Below the pieces are notes generated by a model that saw nothing but the letters and a program-made list of their open reading frames with translations, was not told where the DNA came from and searched no databases. A stretch of DNA of 64,000 bases from an uncultured Victivallis sp. (lineage in GTDB: Bacteria > Verrucomicrobiota > Lentisphaeria > Victivallales > Victivallaceae): assembly GCF_944391105.1 (NCBI RefSeq), contig NZ_CALXSK010000002.1, forward strand, positions 1 to 64,000, in the 5' to 3' direction. The position numbers were made by a program, and so were the translations under genes. Below, piece by piece: positions 44,606 through 53,445 of this stretch. The first letter of the stretch is position 1. Each line of letters opens with the position of its first letter.

Positions 44606-45265
44606 ATGCTGGACGAGCTGCCGCGCTGCTGGCGCGACTTCATGGGGGAGGAACTTGACTCCGCCGGACTGAATGCGACGCTCGAACGGGTCGCAGAAGA
44701 GCGTACGGCCGGTGTTCAGGTCTTTCCGCCGGAGGGGGCGCTCTTCACGGCGCTTGAACTCACGCCGCCGGAAGAGGTGCGGGTCGTGCTGCTCGGGCAG
44801 GATCCGTATCATGACGAGGGGCAGGCGGAGGGGCTGGCGTTTTCCGTCGCGCCCGGCGTGAAGTTTCCGCCGAGTCTGCGGAACATCTTCCGCGAATACG
44901 CTTCCGACCTCGGGCGCGCAATTCCGGAATCGGGTTCGCTGCGCAACTGGGCGGCGAACGGCGTGCTGCTGCTGAACAGTGTTCTCTCCGTGCGGGCACA
45001 CGCGGCCGGGAGTCACCGGAAATTCGGGTGGGAACGTTTCACCGACGCGGTCATCCGGTCGCTGAACCGGAAAGGGGAGAAGGTCGTGTTTCTGCTGTGG
45101 GGGAACTTCGCCATTGCGAAGCGGCCGCTCATCGACGAATCGAAGCACGTGGTTTTTGAGAGTGTCCACCCGTCGCCGCTCTCGGCGCACCGCGGTTTTT
45201 TCGGGAGCCGTCCTTTCTCGCGGGCGGAACAGGCGCTGGGAAACTGGAGATGGCCGGAACTGTGA
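44606..45265 (+). CDS. ung: Uracil-DNA glycosylase family 1
   Basis: This 219-residue protein removes uracil from DNA. The water-activating loop GQDPYHDEGQAEGLAFS (Asp66), LLLNSVLSVR, LLWGNFA and the DNA-intercalating HPSPLSAHRGFFG are all present. AGAGGAAG precedes the ATG. Confidence 0.97.
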   Translation: MLDELPRCWRDFMGEELDSAGLNATLERVAEERTAGVQVFPPEGALFTALELTPPEEVRVVLLGQDPYHDEGQAEGLAFSVAPGVKFPPSLRNIFREYASDLGRAIPESGSLRNWAANGVLLLNSVLSVRAHAAGSHRKFGWERFTDAVIRSLNRKGEKVVFLLWGNFAIAKRPLIDESKHVVFESVHPSPLSAHRGFFGSRPFSRAEQALGNWRWPEL

Positions 45266-45354
45266 GACGGGGAATGGTGCGGCTTTCCGGCAAATTGAAC
45301 ATGAGCAATTCCGGCGCCCGGAGAGGTGCCGTATCAACTTCTGGAGCCGTTTGA

Positions 45355-46125
45355 ATGAGTTTGTTTCGTCCGTGTATCGATCTTCATGATGGAAAAGTCA
45401 AACAGATTGTCGGCAGTACGTTGTCCGACTCCGGCGACGCGCCGGAGACGAATTTCGTTGCGGGGCGCGATGCGGCGTGGTACGCCGAACTCTACCGCTG
45501 CGACAATCTGACCGGCGGGCATGTCATCAAGCTCGGTCCCGGCAACGACGAGGCGGCGAAGCGGGCATTGGCGGCCTGGCCGGGCGGACTCCAGATCGGC
45601 GGCGGAATCAACTGCGACAATGCGCGCGAATGGCTCGACGCGGGAGCCGCGCAGCTCATTGTGACAAGTTACATCTTTTCCGACGGGGAGCTGCGGCTGG
45701 ACAACCTTGCGCGGCTCTTCGACCTCACGGGGCGCGACCGGCTTGTTCTCGATCTCTCCTGCCGCCGCCGCGAGGACGGGAACTACTACATCGTGACCGA
45801 CCGCTGGCAGAAGTTCACCACGACCACGATCAAGGCCGAGACGCTCGCGTTTCTCAGCGACTTCGCGTGTGAATTTCTGATTCACGCGGTCGATGTGGAG
45901 GGCAGGCAGTCCGGAATCGACGAGGAGCTGCTCTCGCTTCTTGCGGAGGCCAGCCCGATTCCGTGCGTCTACGCAGGGGGCATCGCAAGTTTCGGCGACA
46001 TCGGAAAAATCGAGCGCGCCGGACAGGGGAAAATCGCCTACACGGTCGGTTCGGCACTCGATATTTTCGGGGGAAATCTCTCCTACTGCGAGCTGGTTGC
46101 GCACGCGCAGCGCCCTCGGAAATAA
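45355..46125 (+). CDS. hisA: Eukaryote-type HisA (ProFAR isomerase)
   Basis: This 256-residue TIM-barrel protein begins FRPCIDLHDGKVKQIVGSTL and has GGHVIKLGPGNDEAAK, LQIGGGINCDNA, HAVDVEGRQSGIDEELL and PCVYAGGIASFGDI. This pattern is the eukaryotic/fungal HIS6 subgroup of histidine biosynthesis isomerases rather than the standard bacterial HisA. It converts ProFAR to PRFAR in the fourth histidine step. It is not next to other his genes. Confidence 0.88.
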   Translation: MSLFRPCIDLHDGKVKQIVGSTLSDSGDAPETNFVAGRDAAWYAELYRCDNLTGGHVIKLGPGNDEAAKRALAAWPGGLQIGGGINCDNAREWLDAGAAQLIVTSYIFSDGELRLDNLARLFDLTGRDRLVLDLSCRRREDGNYYIVTDRWQKFTTTTIKAETLAFLSDFACEFLIHAVDVEGRQSGIDEELLSLLAEASPIPCVYAGGIASFGDIGKIERAGQGKIAYTVGSALDIFGGNLSYCELVAHAQRPRK

Positions 46126-46196
46126 GGGGCGCAAACCGGCGGGGCCGGAAGAACGCAAAAAATTCCGATATTCCCCGGCAAAAAGCGGCTTGCGGC

Positions 46197-46225
46197 TTGT
46201 CAAAACGCGCGAATTGCTGTATATT
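46197..46225 (+). promoter_or_regulatory. Promoter of gyrA
   Basis: TTGTCA (46197-46202), 17-base spacer, TATATT (46220-46225). A leader of about 120 bases follows; I see no riboswitch or strong hairpin in it. GGGAAGAGG precedes the start. Confidence 0.55.
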
Positions 46226-46353
46226 ACCAGTGCCGATTGCAAATATTGTTTTGCCTGCCGTCGACGCCGGACGGACAGGAGGCTCCGCAACCGGCCCGGC
46301 GCGGTTGAATGGAATGGTTTATCGATAACGAATGATCTATACGGGAAGAGGTT

Positions 46354-49050
46354 ATGAGCGACTTGGAGAACAGGGATATTCCGGTAAATATTGAAGACAT
46401 CATGCATACCGCGTATCTGCAGTATTCATTGAGTGTCAACGTCGGGCGCGCGATTCCGGATGTGCGCGACGGCCTCAAGCCGGTGAACCGCCGCATTCTC
46501 TACGCGATGAAAATGCTCAATCTCGGCAAATCGCACGCCACCGTCAAGTGCGCGCGCGTGGTCGGCGAAGTCATGGGTAAATATCACCCGCACGGGGACG
46601 CGGCAATCTACGACGCGCTCGTGCGTCTCGCGCAGGATTTTTCAATGCGCGCGCCGCTCGTGGAGGGGCAGGGGAACTTCGGCAACATCGACGGCGACCC
46701 CGCCGCTGCGAGCCGGTACACCGAGTGCCGTATGGAGCGTCTCGCGGAAGAGCTGCTCAGCGACATCGAGAAAGATACCGTCAACATGGTCCCGAACTTC
46801 GACGAATCGGAAAAGGAGCCCGAGGTTCTTCCCGCCCGCTTCCCGCAGCTGCTCGTGAACGGTACGACCGGCATCGGCGTCGGCATGGCGACCTCGATCC
46901 CGCCCCACAACCTCGGCGAAGTGATCGATGCGACGGTCTGTCTGCTCGACAACCCGAAGGCGACGGTCGATGAACTCATGGAACATCTTCCCGGTCCGGA
47001 CTTTCCGACCGGAGCGATCATCCGCGGCCGCTACTCGCTGCGTCAGTTCTACCAGACCGGCCGCGGCAGCGTGAAAGTGCGCGCGAAGGCCGACATCATC
47101 GAAAAGGACGGCGTGGAGCAGATCGTCATCACCGAGATTCCCTATGCGGTCAACAAGGGTCAGCTCGTCGAGAAGATCGCCGAACTGGTCAAGGAGAAGC
47201 GGATCACCGGCATCACCTCGATCACCGACGTGTCGAGCAAACGCGTCGGGCTCCGGATCGAAATCGGCATCAAGCGCGGCGTCATGGGCAGCGTGATTCT
47301 GAATCAGCTCTACAGCCAGACCCAGCTCGAAACCGTCATGGGGTGCACGATGCTCGTGGTCGACCACAACCGTCCGCGCACGATGAACCTCGTGCAGGTG
47401 TTGCAGGCGTACATCGATCACCGGCTCGAAGTGGTGCTGCGGCGCGCGATCTTCGACCTCAACAAAGCCGAGGCCCGTTCCCACATCCTCGAAGGGCTGC
47501 TCAAGGCGCTGGCGAACATCGACGAAGTGGTTCAGATCATCCGGGAGTCGAAGAACCGGCAGGAGGCGCAGGAGAATTTGATCGCGCGCTTCGCATTTAC
47601 GCCGATTCAGGCGGACGCGATCCTCGACATGCGGCTGCACCAGTTGACCGGACTGGCGGTCGAAGTGGTTCAGGCCGAATACGATGAACTGCAGATCCGG
47701 ATTGAGTATCTGCGCCGCCTCGTCGCGAGCCGCGAGATGCGTCTCGGTGTGATCCGCGAGGAGCTGCTTGAGATCAAGGAGAAGTACAACGATCCGCGCC
47801 GTTCGGAGATTACGGCGGATGACTCGGATTTGAACATCGCGGATCTGATTCCGCGCCACAGCTGCGTGATCACGGTCTCGAACACCGGTTACATCAAGCG
47901 CGTTCCGGCCGACACCTACCGCACGCAGCATCGCGGCGGCAAGGGAATCATCGGCATGGAGACGAAGGAGGAGGATTACGTCGAACATTTGTTCAATGCG
48001 GACAGCCACGATCTGATTTTCTTCTTCACGGACCGCGGTTTCATGTACTGGCTGAATGTCTACGAGATTCCGGAGGGGTCGCGCACCGGCAAGGGCAAGG
48101 CGATCGTGAACATGATCAAGGTCGAGCCGGGCGAGAAGATCTGTGCGATGCTGACCGTTTCTCCGGACGAGTTCGACGATCCGAACAAATATATCGTCAT
48201 GGCGTCGCGCCGCGGCTACATCAAGAAGAGCGAGCTTGCGCTCTTCAAGAATCTGCGCCGCACGGGATTGCGTGCCCTGGTGATCGAGGAGGACGACGAT
48301 CTTATCGGAGCGGGAATCAGTGAGAACGGTAACGAGATTCTGCTTTCGACCCGGCTCGGTATGGCATGTCTCTTCGACCAGGATGATGAACAGATCCGGC
48401 CGATGGGACGGACGGCACGCGGCGTGACCGGCATGCGGTTCAAGCTCGAAGGCGACTCCGTTGTCAGCATGGAGGTGATCCGCGAACACGTCTACACCGA
48501 AGCGGAAGTCAGCGGCGAGGAGGGGGAAGTCGAGCATGAAACTGAAGTGGAGACCGATGAGGAAGCCCCGGTCTACGGCAGCGGCCCCGAAGTTCTGGTT
48601 GTGACCGACGGCGGTATGGGAAAACGCTCCTATGTGAGCACCTACCGCAAGACGAACCGTGGCGCCAAGGGTGTTGTGAATATCAAGCTGCGCGAGGGCG
48701 AGAATGTGCTTTCCGTCGTTCAGGTGACTGATGACGATGAGATTCTGCTGACGACCGAACGCGGTCAGCTCGTGCGGATTCCGGCGGGCGAGATCCGGGT
48801 GGTCGGCCGTGCGTCGAAGGGGGTTCGGATCATGAATCTCAACAGCGGCGACCGGATCACGGGTGTGGCGCGTCTTGTCAAGGTCGAGACGGAAAAGCAT
48901 GTCGACGTGATTCACGGCGATGTGGAAAATAAGGCGGATACGGCGCTCGCACAGGCTGCGGAGTTGTCGGGGGCCGGCGTGAACGCGGAAGAGCCCGCTG
49001 CGGAAAATGAGAAAAAGCCGGCGGAGAACTCCGGGGAAGGTGAGGAGTGA
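46354..49050 (+). CDS. gyrA: DNA gyrase subunit A
   Basis: This 898-residue breakage-reunion subunit has catalytic Tyr122 in ASRYTECRM. The quinolone-determining region reads YHPHGDAAIYDALV, placing Ala at position 83 (Ser in E. coli) and keeping Asp87, with numbering identical to E. coli. The C-terminal beta-pinwheel begins after about residue 500. A GyrA-box-like QHRGGKG is present with His for the second consensus Arg, supporting gyrase over ParC. An acidic insert (about residues 720-745) and an acidic tail are unusual. gyrB is not in the window. folP follows with a TGATG overlap. Confidence 0.95.
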   Translation: MSDLENRDIPVNIEDIMHTAYLQYSLSVNVGRAIPDVRDGLKPVNRRILYAMKMLNLGKSHATVKCARVVGEVMGKYHPHGDAAIYDALVRLAQDFSMRAPLVEGQGNFGNIDGDPAAASRYTECRMERLAEELLSDIEKDTVNMVPNFDESEKEPEVLPARFPQLLVNGTTGIGVGMATSIPPHNLGEVIDATVCLLDNPKATVDELMEHLPGPDFPTGAIIRGRYSLRQFYQTGRGSVKVRAKADIIEKDGVEQIVITEIPYAVNKGQLVEKIAELVKEKRITGITSITDVSSKRVGLRIEIGIKRGVMGSVILNQLYSQTQLETVMGCTMLVVDHNRPRTMNLVQVLQAYIDHRLEVVLRRAIFDLNKAEARSHILEGLLKALANIDEVVQIIRESKNRQEAQENLIARFAFTPIQADAILDMRLHQLTGLAVEVVQAEYDELQIRIEYLRRLVASREMRLGVIREELLEIKEKYNDPRRSEITADDSDLNIADLIPRHSCVITVSNTGYIKRVPADTYRTQHRGGKGIIGMETKEEDYVEHLFNADSHDLIFFFTDRGFMYWLNVYEIPEGSRTGKGKAIVNMIKVEPGEKICAMLTVSPDEFDDPNKYIVMASRRGYIKKSELALFKNLRRTGLRALVIEEDDDLIGAGISENGNEILLSTRLGMACLFDQDDEQIRPMGRTARGVTGMRFKLEGDSVVSMEVIREHVYTEAEVSGEEGEVEHETEVETDEEAPVYGSGPEVLVVTDGGMGKRSYVSTYRKTNRGAKGVVNIKLREGENVLSVVQVTDDDEILLTTERGQLVRIPAGEIRVVGRASKGVRIMNLNSGDRITGVARLVKVETEKHVDVIHGDVENKADTALAQAAELSGAGVNAEEPAAENEKKPAENSGEGEE

Positions 49051-49880
49051 TGTCCCGGCTCAATGAAATGTTGCGCGACCGCACCCGTCCGCTGCTGATG
49101 GGGATCGTCAATGTGACCGGCGATTCCTTCAGCGAAGGGAGAAGCTCGTCGCCCTCGACGGCGGTCGACCGGGCGCTGGCGCTGCTGGATGACGGTGCGG
49201 ATATTCTGGACATCGGAGGGGAATCGACCCGGCCGGGCGCCGCGGTGATTCCGGCGGACGAGGAAGCGCAGCGGGTGGTGCCGGTGGTGCGTGAACTGCG
49301 CAAGCTGCGGCCGTCGGCGATTCTTTCGGCGGATACGCGCAAGGCGGAGGTGGCCCGTGCCGTGCTCGATTACGGGGTGGAGATGATCAACGATGTTTCG
49401 ATGTTGCGTTTTTCTCCGGAGATGGCGGATGTGGTGGCCGCCTCGAGGGCGGCGTTGATCGTTGCGCATTCGCGCGGAACTCCGCAGACGATGAAGAATC
49501 CGGAGTTTCACGATTACGGCGACGATCCGGTTGCCACCGTGGTTGCGGAACTGGCGGTGGCGAAGGAGAAGGCGTTGCGCGCAGGTGTAATTGAGGAGAA
49601 TATTTTTGTGGATCCTGATTTCGGATTCGCCAAGACTCCGGAGCAGGATTGGGAGATTCTGAAGCGGATTGATGAGTTGCATCAGCTCGGGCCGGTGGTT
49701 GCCGGGATGTCCCGGAAGTCATTTCTCGGGAGCTTTCTTGAGCAGCCCGATCCGCTGCAGCGTCTTGGGGGGACGATTTCGGCCGCGCTCTATCTTGCGA
49801 ACCGTGAGGTGGAGATTCTGCGTGTACACGATGTCCGGCAAGTGAGAGATGCCTTGAGTGTGTGGGATAAACTCCGCTGA
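49050..49880 (+). CDS. folP: Dihydropteroate synthase
   Basis: This 276-residue TIM-barrel protein condenses p-aminobenzoate with dihydropterin diphosphate in folate synthesis, and is the sulfonamide target. Motifs: MGIVNVTGDSFSEG, DIGGESTRPGAAVI, INDVSMLR, DPDFGFAKT and GMSRKSFLG. ATG 49050 overlaps the gyrA stop; a GTG three bases earlier is possible. It begins a run of folP, cdaA and ybbR. Confidence 0.96.
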   Translation: MSRLNEMLRDRTRPLLMGIVNVTGDSFSEGRSSSPSTAVDRALALLDDGADILDIGGESTRPGAAVIPADEEAQRVVPVVRELRKLRPSAILSADTRKAEVARAVLDYGVEMINDVSMLRFSPEMADVVAASRAALIVAHSRGTPQTMKNPEFHDYGDDPVATVVAELAVAKEKALRAGVIEENIFVDPDFGFAKTPEQDWEILKRIDELHQLGPVVAGMSRKSFLGSFLEQPDPLQRLGGTISAALYLANREVEILRVHDVRQVRDALSVWDKLR

Positions 49881-49913
49881 AGCGGGGAATTTTGAGGGAA
49901 GAAACCGGGAATC

Positions 49914-50777
49914 ATGCTGGATTCGCTCTTTTCGGTTCCGAGTGCGGTGATCGTGGATTACCTGAAAATGATCTTGGAGATCCTCATCCTGACGGTGGTG
50001 ATCTACAAGACGCTGCATTATCTGCGCGGTGCGCGCGGAGCGTCGGTGCTGGCGGGGATCACGATTCTGCTGCTGGTGCTGACCTGGCTGTCGAAACAGC
50101 TCCGACTCGATGTGCTGAACTGGCTGCTGACCGGTATCTGGGGGACGGTGGGGGCCGCTGTGGTCATCATCTTTCAGCCTGAACTGCGTCGGGCATTCGC
50201 GCAGCTCGGGAGTTTCAGCTTTTTCAAGGGGAAGCGGCAGCGGGAGGTGCTGACCGAAATTGTGAATGCCGCCGCGAACATGGCGCGCCGGAAATGCGGC
50301 GCATTGATGGTCATTGAGCGGCGTATCGGGCTGCAGAATTTGGTGGATGACTCTGTGAAACTCGATATCAAGGTCAATGCGATGATTCTCGAATCGATCT
50401 TTTATCCGAACTCTCCGCTGCACGACGGTGCGGTCATCATCCGGGACGACCGGATTGTGGCGGCGCGGGCGATTCTGCCGCTGACGCGGGCGGAGAATAT
50501 CTCGATCCGGCTCGGAACGCGCCATCGGGCGTCTCTGGGGATTTCGGAGGAGACCGACGCGGTGACGGTGGTGGTCTCCGAGGAGACCGGTGCGATCAGT
50601 GTCGCGTGCCGCGGAGTGCTGTACCGTGATCTTTCGCCGGAGGAGCTTGCGAACTATCTGGAAAAACTCGTCATTCTTGAACAGGATGATGCCGATCTGG
50701 CCGAAACGGTACAGATGCTTGAGGAGCAGGCCGATCGGCGTGAAGCGCCGGAGAATCGGGGAGGGCGGTCATCATGA
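49914..50777 (+). CDS. cdaA: Diadenylate cyclase CdaA
   Basis: This 287-residue protein has three N-terminal membrane helices and a DisA_N catalytic domain with LHDGAVII (DGA motif) and GTRHRAS (RHR motif). It makes c-di-AMP from ATP at the membrane. It overlaps the YbbR-domain gene by ATGA, the same cdaA-cdaR pairing found in Firmicutes, where c-di-AMP controls potassium and cell-wall balance. The C-terminal tail is charged and probably disordered. Confidence 0.95.
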   Translation: MLDSLFSVPSAVIVDYLKMILEILILTVVIYKTLHYLRGARGASVLAGITILLLVLTWLSKQLRLDVLNWLLTGIWGTVGAAVVIIFQPELRRAFAQLGSFSFFKGKRQREVLTEIVNAAANMARRKCGALMVIERRIGLQNLVDDSVKLDIKVNAMILESIFYPNSPLHDGAVIIRDDRIVAARAILPLTRAENISIRLGTRHRASLGISEETDAVTVVVSEETGAISVACRGVLYRDLSPEELANYLEKLVILEQDDADLAETVQMLEEQADRREAPENRGGRSS

Positions 50778-51742
50778 ATCTGAGCCGTGGCCGTTCGCCG
50801 TTCAACATGCTTGTGCAGCTCGTGAAGCGTGATTTCTGGCGGAAACTCATTGCGCTGTTTTTCGCATTGCTGCTTTATTTCTATGTTTACAACGAGATCC
50901 GTTCAACTCCGCAGAAGATTGACAGCGTACCGGTGGATATCACGCTGCCGCAGGGGTTGATGGATGTCGATCCGAAACCGCATTTTGTGACGTTGCACAT
51001 CAAGAGCAACCGGGACGCGACGGTGGCGTCGTCGATGCTGCGGGGACGGGTTGCCGTGGATTACAGCCGTTATATTCCGGGCAAGCCTTACGTGCTGACG
51101 CTGAAGCCGGAACATTTCATGTCGCCGTTCGGCGTGCGGATCGAAGGGGCGGATCCCGGGGAGATTGTCTTGAATCTGCAGCCGCGGATGTCGCGGGATG
51201 TGCCGGTGAGCATGACGTTTTCGAACCGTTTGTCGCGGGATTACAAAATTTCGCTGGCGAGCTGCATTCCGTCGACGGTCCGGGTGACCGGACCCGAGCA
51301 GCTGGTGCGGGATCTGAAGCAGGTTTCGACTCAGCCGATTCCGCTGTCGGAGAATGTGACGGAACGCTTCGAGTATGTCGCGACGCTTGAGGCGCCGAAC
51401 GGGACGACGATATCGCCCGGGACCGTGACCTGTCAGATCGATGTGGTGAGAAATTTTGAGGAGCGCAGTTTCCCGTCGTTGCCGGTTCAGTTTCTGACGC
51501 AGGCCGGAAGCAGCCGGTTCAAAACGGAGTTTCTGGGTTCGCCTCAGGTGGAGGTTGTTGTCCGCGGTCTGGCCGGTTCGGTATCGGCGCTTTCCGCCGC
51601 CGAGGTGCGGCCGTATCTGGACATTTCGCACATCGACAAGCCGGGGATCTACGAGATCTCGGTCGGCTGTTACGTAAAGGGAGAGGGGCTTGATGTGAAG
51701 GAGATTCGTCCCGCCCTGTTGAAAGTCAAAATAACGGAATAA
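50774..51742 (+). CDS. YbbR-domain protein, CdaR-like regulator of CdaA
   Basis: This 322-residue protein has one N-terminal membrane anchor (FWRKLIALFFALLLYFYVY) and about three YbbR repeats outside the membrane (for example PVDITLPQGLMDVDPKP and VTGPEQLVRDLKQVSTQPI). CdaR proteins bind and tune CdaA. Overlap with cdaA supports that role. Confidence 0.9.
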   Translation: MNLSRGRSPFNMLVQLVKRDFWRKLIALFFALLLYFYVYNEIRSTPQKIDSVPVDITLPQGLMDVDPKPHFVTLHIKSNRDATVASSMLRGRVAVDYSRYIPGKPYVLTLKPEHFMSPFGVRIEGADPGEIVLNLQPRMSRDVPVSMTFSNRLSRDYKISLASCIPSTVRVTGPEQLVRDLKQVSTQPIPLSENVTERFEYVATLEAPNGTTISPGTVTCQIDVVRNFEERSFPSLPVQFLTQAGSSRFKTEFLGSPQVEVVVRGLAGSVSALSAAEVRPYLDISHIDKPGIYEISVGCYVKGEGLDVKEIRPALLKVKITE

Positions 51743-51787
51743 GCAAGCGATCACATTCATTATCAACCCGGAAGGATACCCCGAAAG

Positions 51788-53422
51788 ATGATTATCAAAA
51801 AACTCAACTCCATGTTTCACAAGCACAGCCGCTGGTTGTTCGGTGGATTCACCATTGTGATCATTGTTTCATTCATGGGGTTTCTGACCCCGGGGCAGTT
51901 CGGTTGTGACGGGCTTGGTTCGGGGCTCGGCCGCAGCGTCGGTTCCGTGTACGGAGAGAATGTCACTCTGCGTGATCTGCAGGACCGGATGCGGGACGGT
52001 GAACTTCTCGCGTACATCGGAATCGGCATGGGCGGCAACTTGACGCCGGTGCAGGCGTTCCAGCAGCAGGCGCTGATGATAGCGGCCCGGCGGCAGGGGC
52101 TTGCGGTCAGCAATGACGAGGTCGTCAAATTCCTTCAGCAGCTGCCTGTGCTGCAGGAGAACGGGAAATACAGCCCGGAGCTTTACAAGAAATTCAAAGA
52201 TGCGCTGGTTCGGCAGGGAATTGGCGATGAACAGCTTGTGGACGCGGTCCGCGGCGTGTTGCTGATCGGCAAGCTCGAAGCGTTTCTGGGCGGAGAGGCG
52301 ATTGTGACCGACAACGAGCTTGAGACCTACTTCCGCCAGTTCAACGTGAAATACGATGTCAAGGCCGCCGCTTTCAATGCGGATGCCTATCTGAAAGATG
52401 TCAAGAACGACGGCGCGGCGATGAAGGCATATTTTGAGGAGAACATTGCGAACTATCAGATTCCCGGCAAGATTTCCGGGCTGGTTGTGACGATCCCGAA
52501 CGCCGGATTTACGAAGGCCGCGACGGATGCCGCGACGGACGCGGAACTCCGGAAGTTTTTCGAGACGCGTCCGTGGCTCTTTGAGAAGAACGGAAAGGAC
52601 GGCAAGGCGCCCGAGTTTGAAGAGTGCAAATCCGAGGTGAAGGCCGAATATATCAAGAATGCGGTTCGTGATCTGGCGCTGCGTCGCGCTTATGAATTTG
52701 CCTCGGTTGCTTACGATGCGGTCAACAACACCGAGGAAGCCCGTGATGTGGCGTTCCGGAAGGCAGCTGCGGATGCGAAGTTCAATCTGGTTGAAACCGG
52801 GCTGGTTGATTTCAATGCGACCACGGTCGGCAAGATCAACTCCCCCGAGCTGCTGAAGAATCTGATTGCCGCGTTTGAGACCCACTGGGTGACGAATCCG
52901 GTGGCGGATGACGAGGCGGTGTATGTGGGGTTTGCGCGGGAGCGGATTCTGCCGCGTCCGGCCGAATTCAACGAGGTATCCGAGCAGGTTGCGAAGGATT
53001 ACCGCCGCTCCGAGGCGATGAAACTGGCGGTTGAGGCTGCCATGAAGGCGGAGGAATCCCTCGCCGTCATTGAGGACGGAAAGGCGCGACTGAAGGCGTT
53101 CGGCGAACTCAAAGGTTGTGAGTTCAAGGATTTCAGTTTCGTTTTCGGCAGCGAGATGCCGCCGATGGAATTCATCGACTCGGCCCTGGCGGCCGCGCGT
53201 CTGCGGGTGGACGAGGTGTCGAAGGTTTTGAACACGGCCGACGGCGCTCAGCTTGCGATTCTCGTGAAGCGCACTCCTGCGGACATGAAGGGATTCGCGG
53301 AGAAGAAGGAGGCGCTCCGTGCCGGGGTCGCTGCGATGAAGCGGCAGGCCGTGCAGGGGGTGTTCTGGGAGGAACTGATGGCTCAGAGCCAGCTTGAGCC
53401 CGAGCTGGCGCAGCAGCAGTAA
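51788..53422 (+). CDS. Membrane-anchored SurA/PpiD-like periplasmic chaperone without a clear PPIase domain
   Basis: This 544-residue protein has an N-terminal membrane anchor (FGGFTIVIIVSFMGFL), a SurA_N-like region (VTLRDLQDRMRDGELLAYI, QQALMIAARRQGLAVSNDEV) and long helical segments. I do not see a parvulin signature, so the PPIase domain is absent or much diverged. It should act in folding of exported proteins. It follows the YbbR gene by 46 bases, with AAGGA ahead of the start. Confidence 0.75.
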   Translation: MIIKKLNSMFHKHSRWLFGGFTIVIIVSFMGFLTPGQFGCDGLGSGLGRSVGSVYGENVTLRDLQDRMRDGELLAYIGIGMGGNLTPVQAFQQQALMIAARRQGLAVSNDEVVKFLQQLPVLQENGKYSPELYKKFKDALVRQGIGDEQLVDAVRGVLLIGKLEAFLGGEAIVTDNELETYFRQFNVKYDVKAAAFNADAYLKDVKNDGAAMKAYFEENIANYQIPGKISGLVVTIPNAGFTKAATDAATDAELRKFFETRPWLFEKNGKDGKAPEFEECKSEVKAEYIKNAVRDLALRRAYEFASVAYDAVNNTEEARDVAFRKAAADAKFNLVETGLVDFNATTVGKINSPELLKNLIAAFETHWVTNPVADDEAVYVGFARERILPRPAEFNEVSEQVAKDYRRSEAMKLAVEAAMKAEESLAVIEDGKARLKAFGELKGCEFKDFSFVFGSEMPPMEFIDSALAAARLRVDEVSKVLNTADGAQLAILVKRTPADMKGFAEKKEALRAGVAAMKRQAVQGVFWEELMAQSQLEPELAQQQ

Positions 53423-53445
53423 GGATCTGCGGGAGCGGATGCGAA

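Noticed and set aside
42620-45337. A 905-codon minus-strand open frame opposite aconitase and ung
   Set aside because: It is antisense to two well-supported enzymes and its product is an Arg/Asp/His-rich shadow of GC-rich codons.
46642-48915. A 757-codon minus-strand open frame opposite gyrA
   Set aside because: It is an antisense shadow; gyrA is certain and the antisense product has no recognisable domain.
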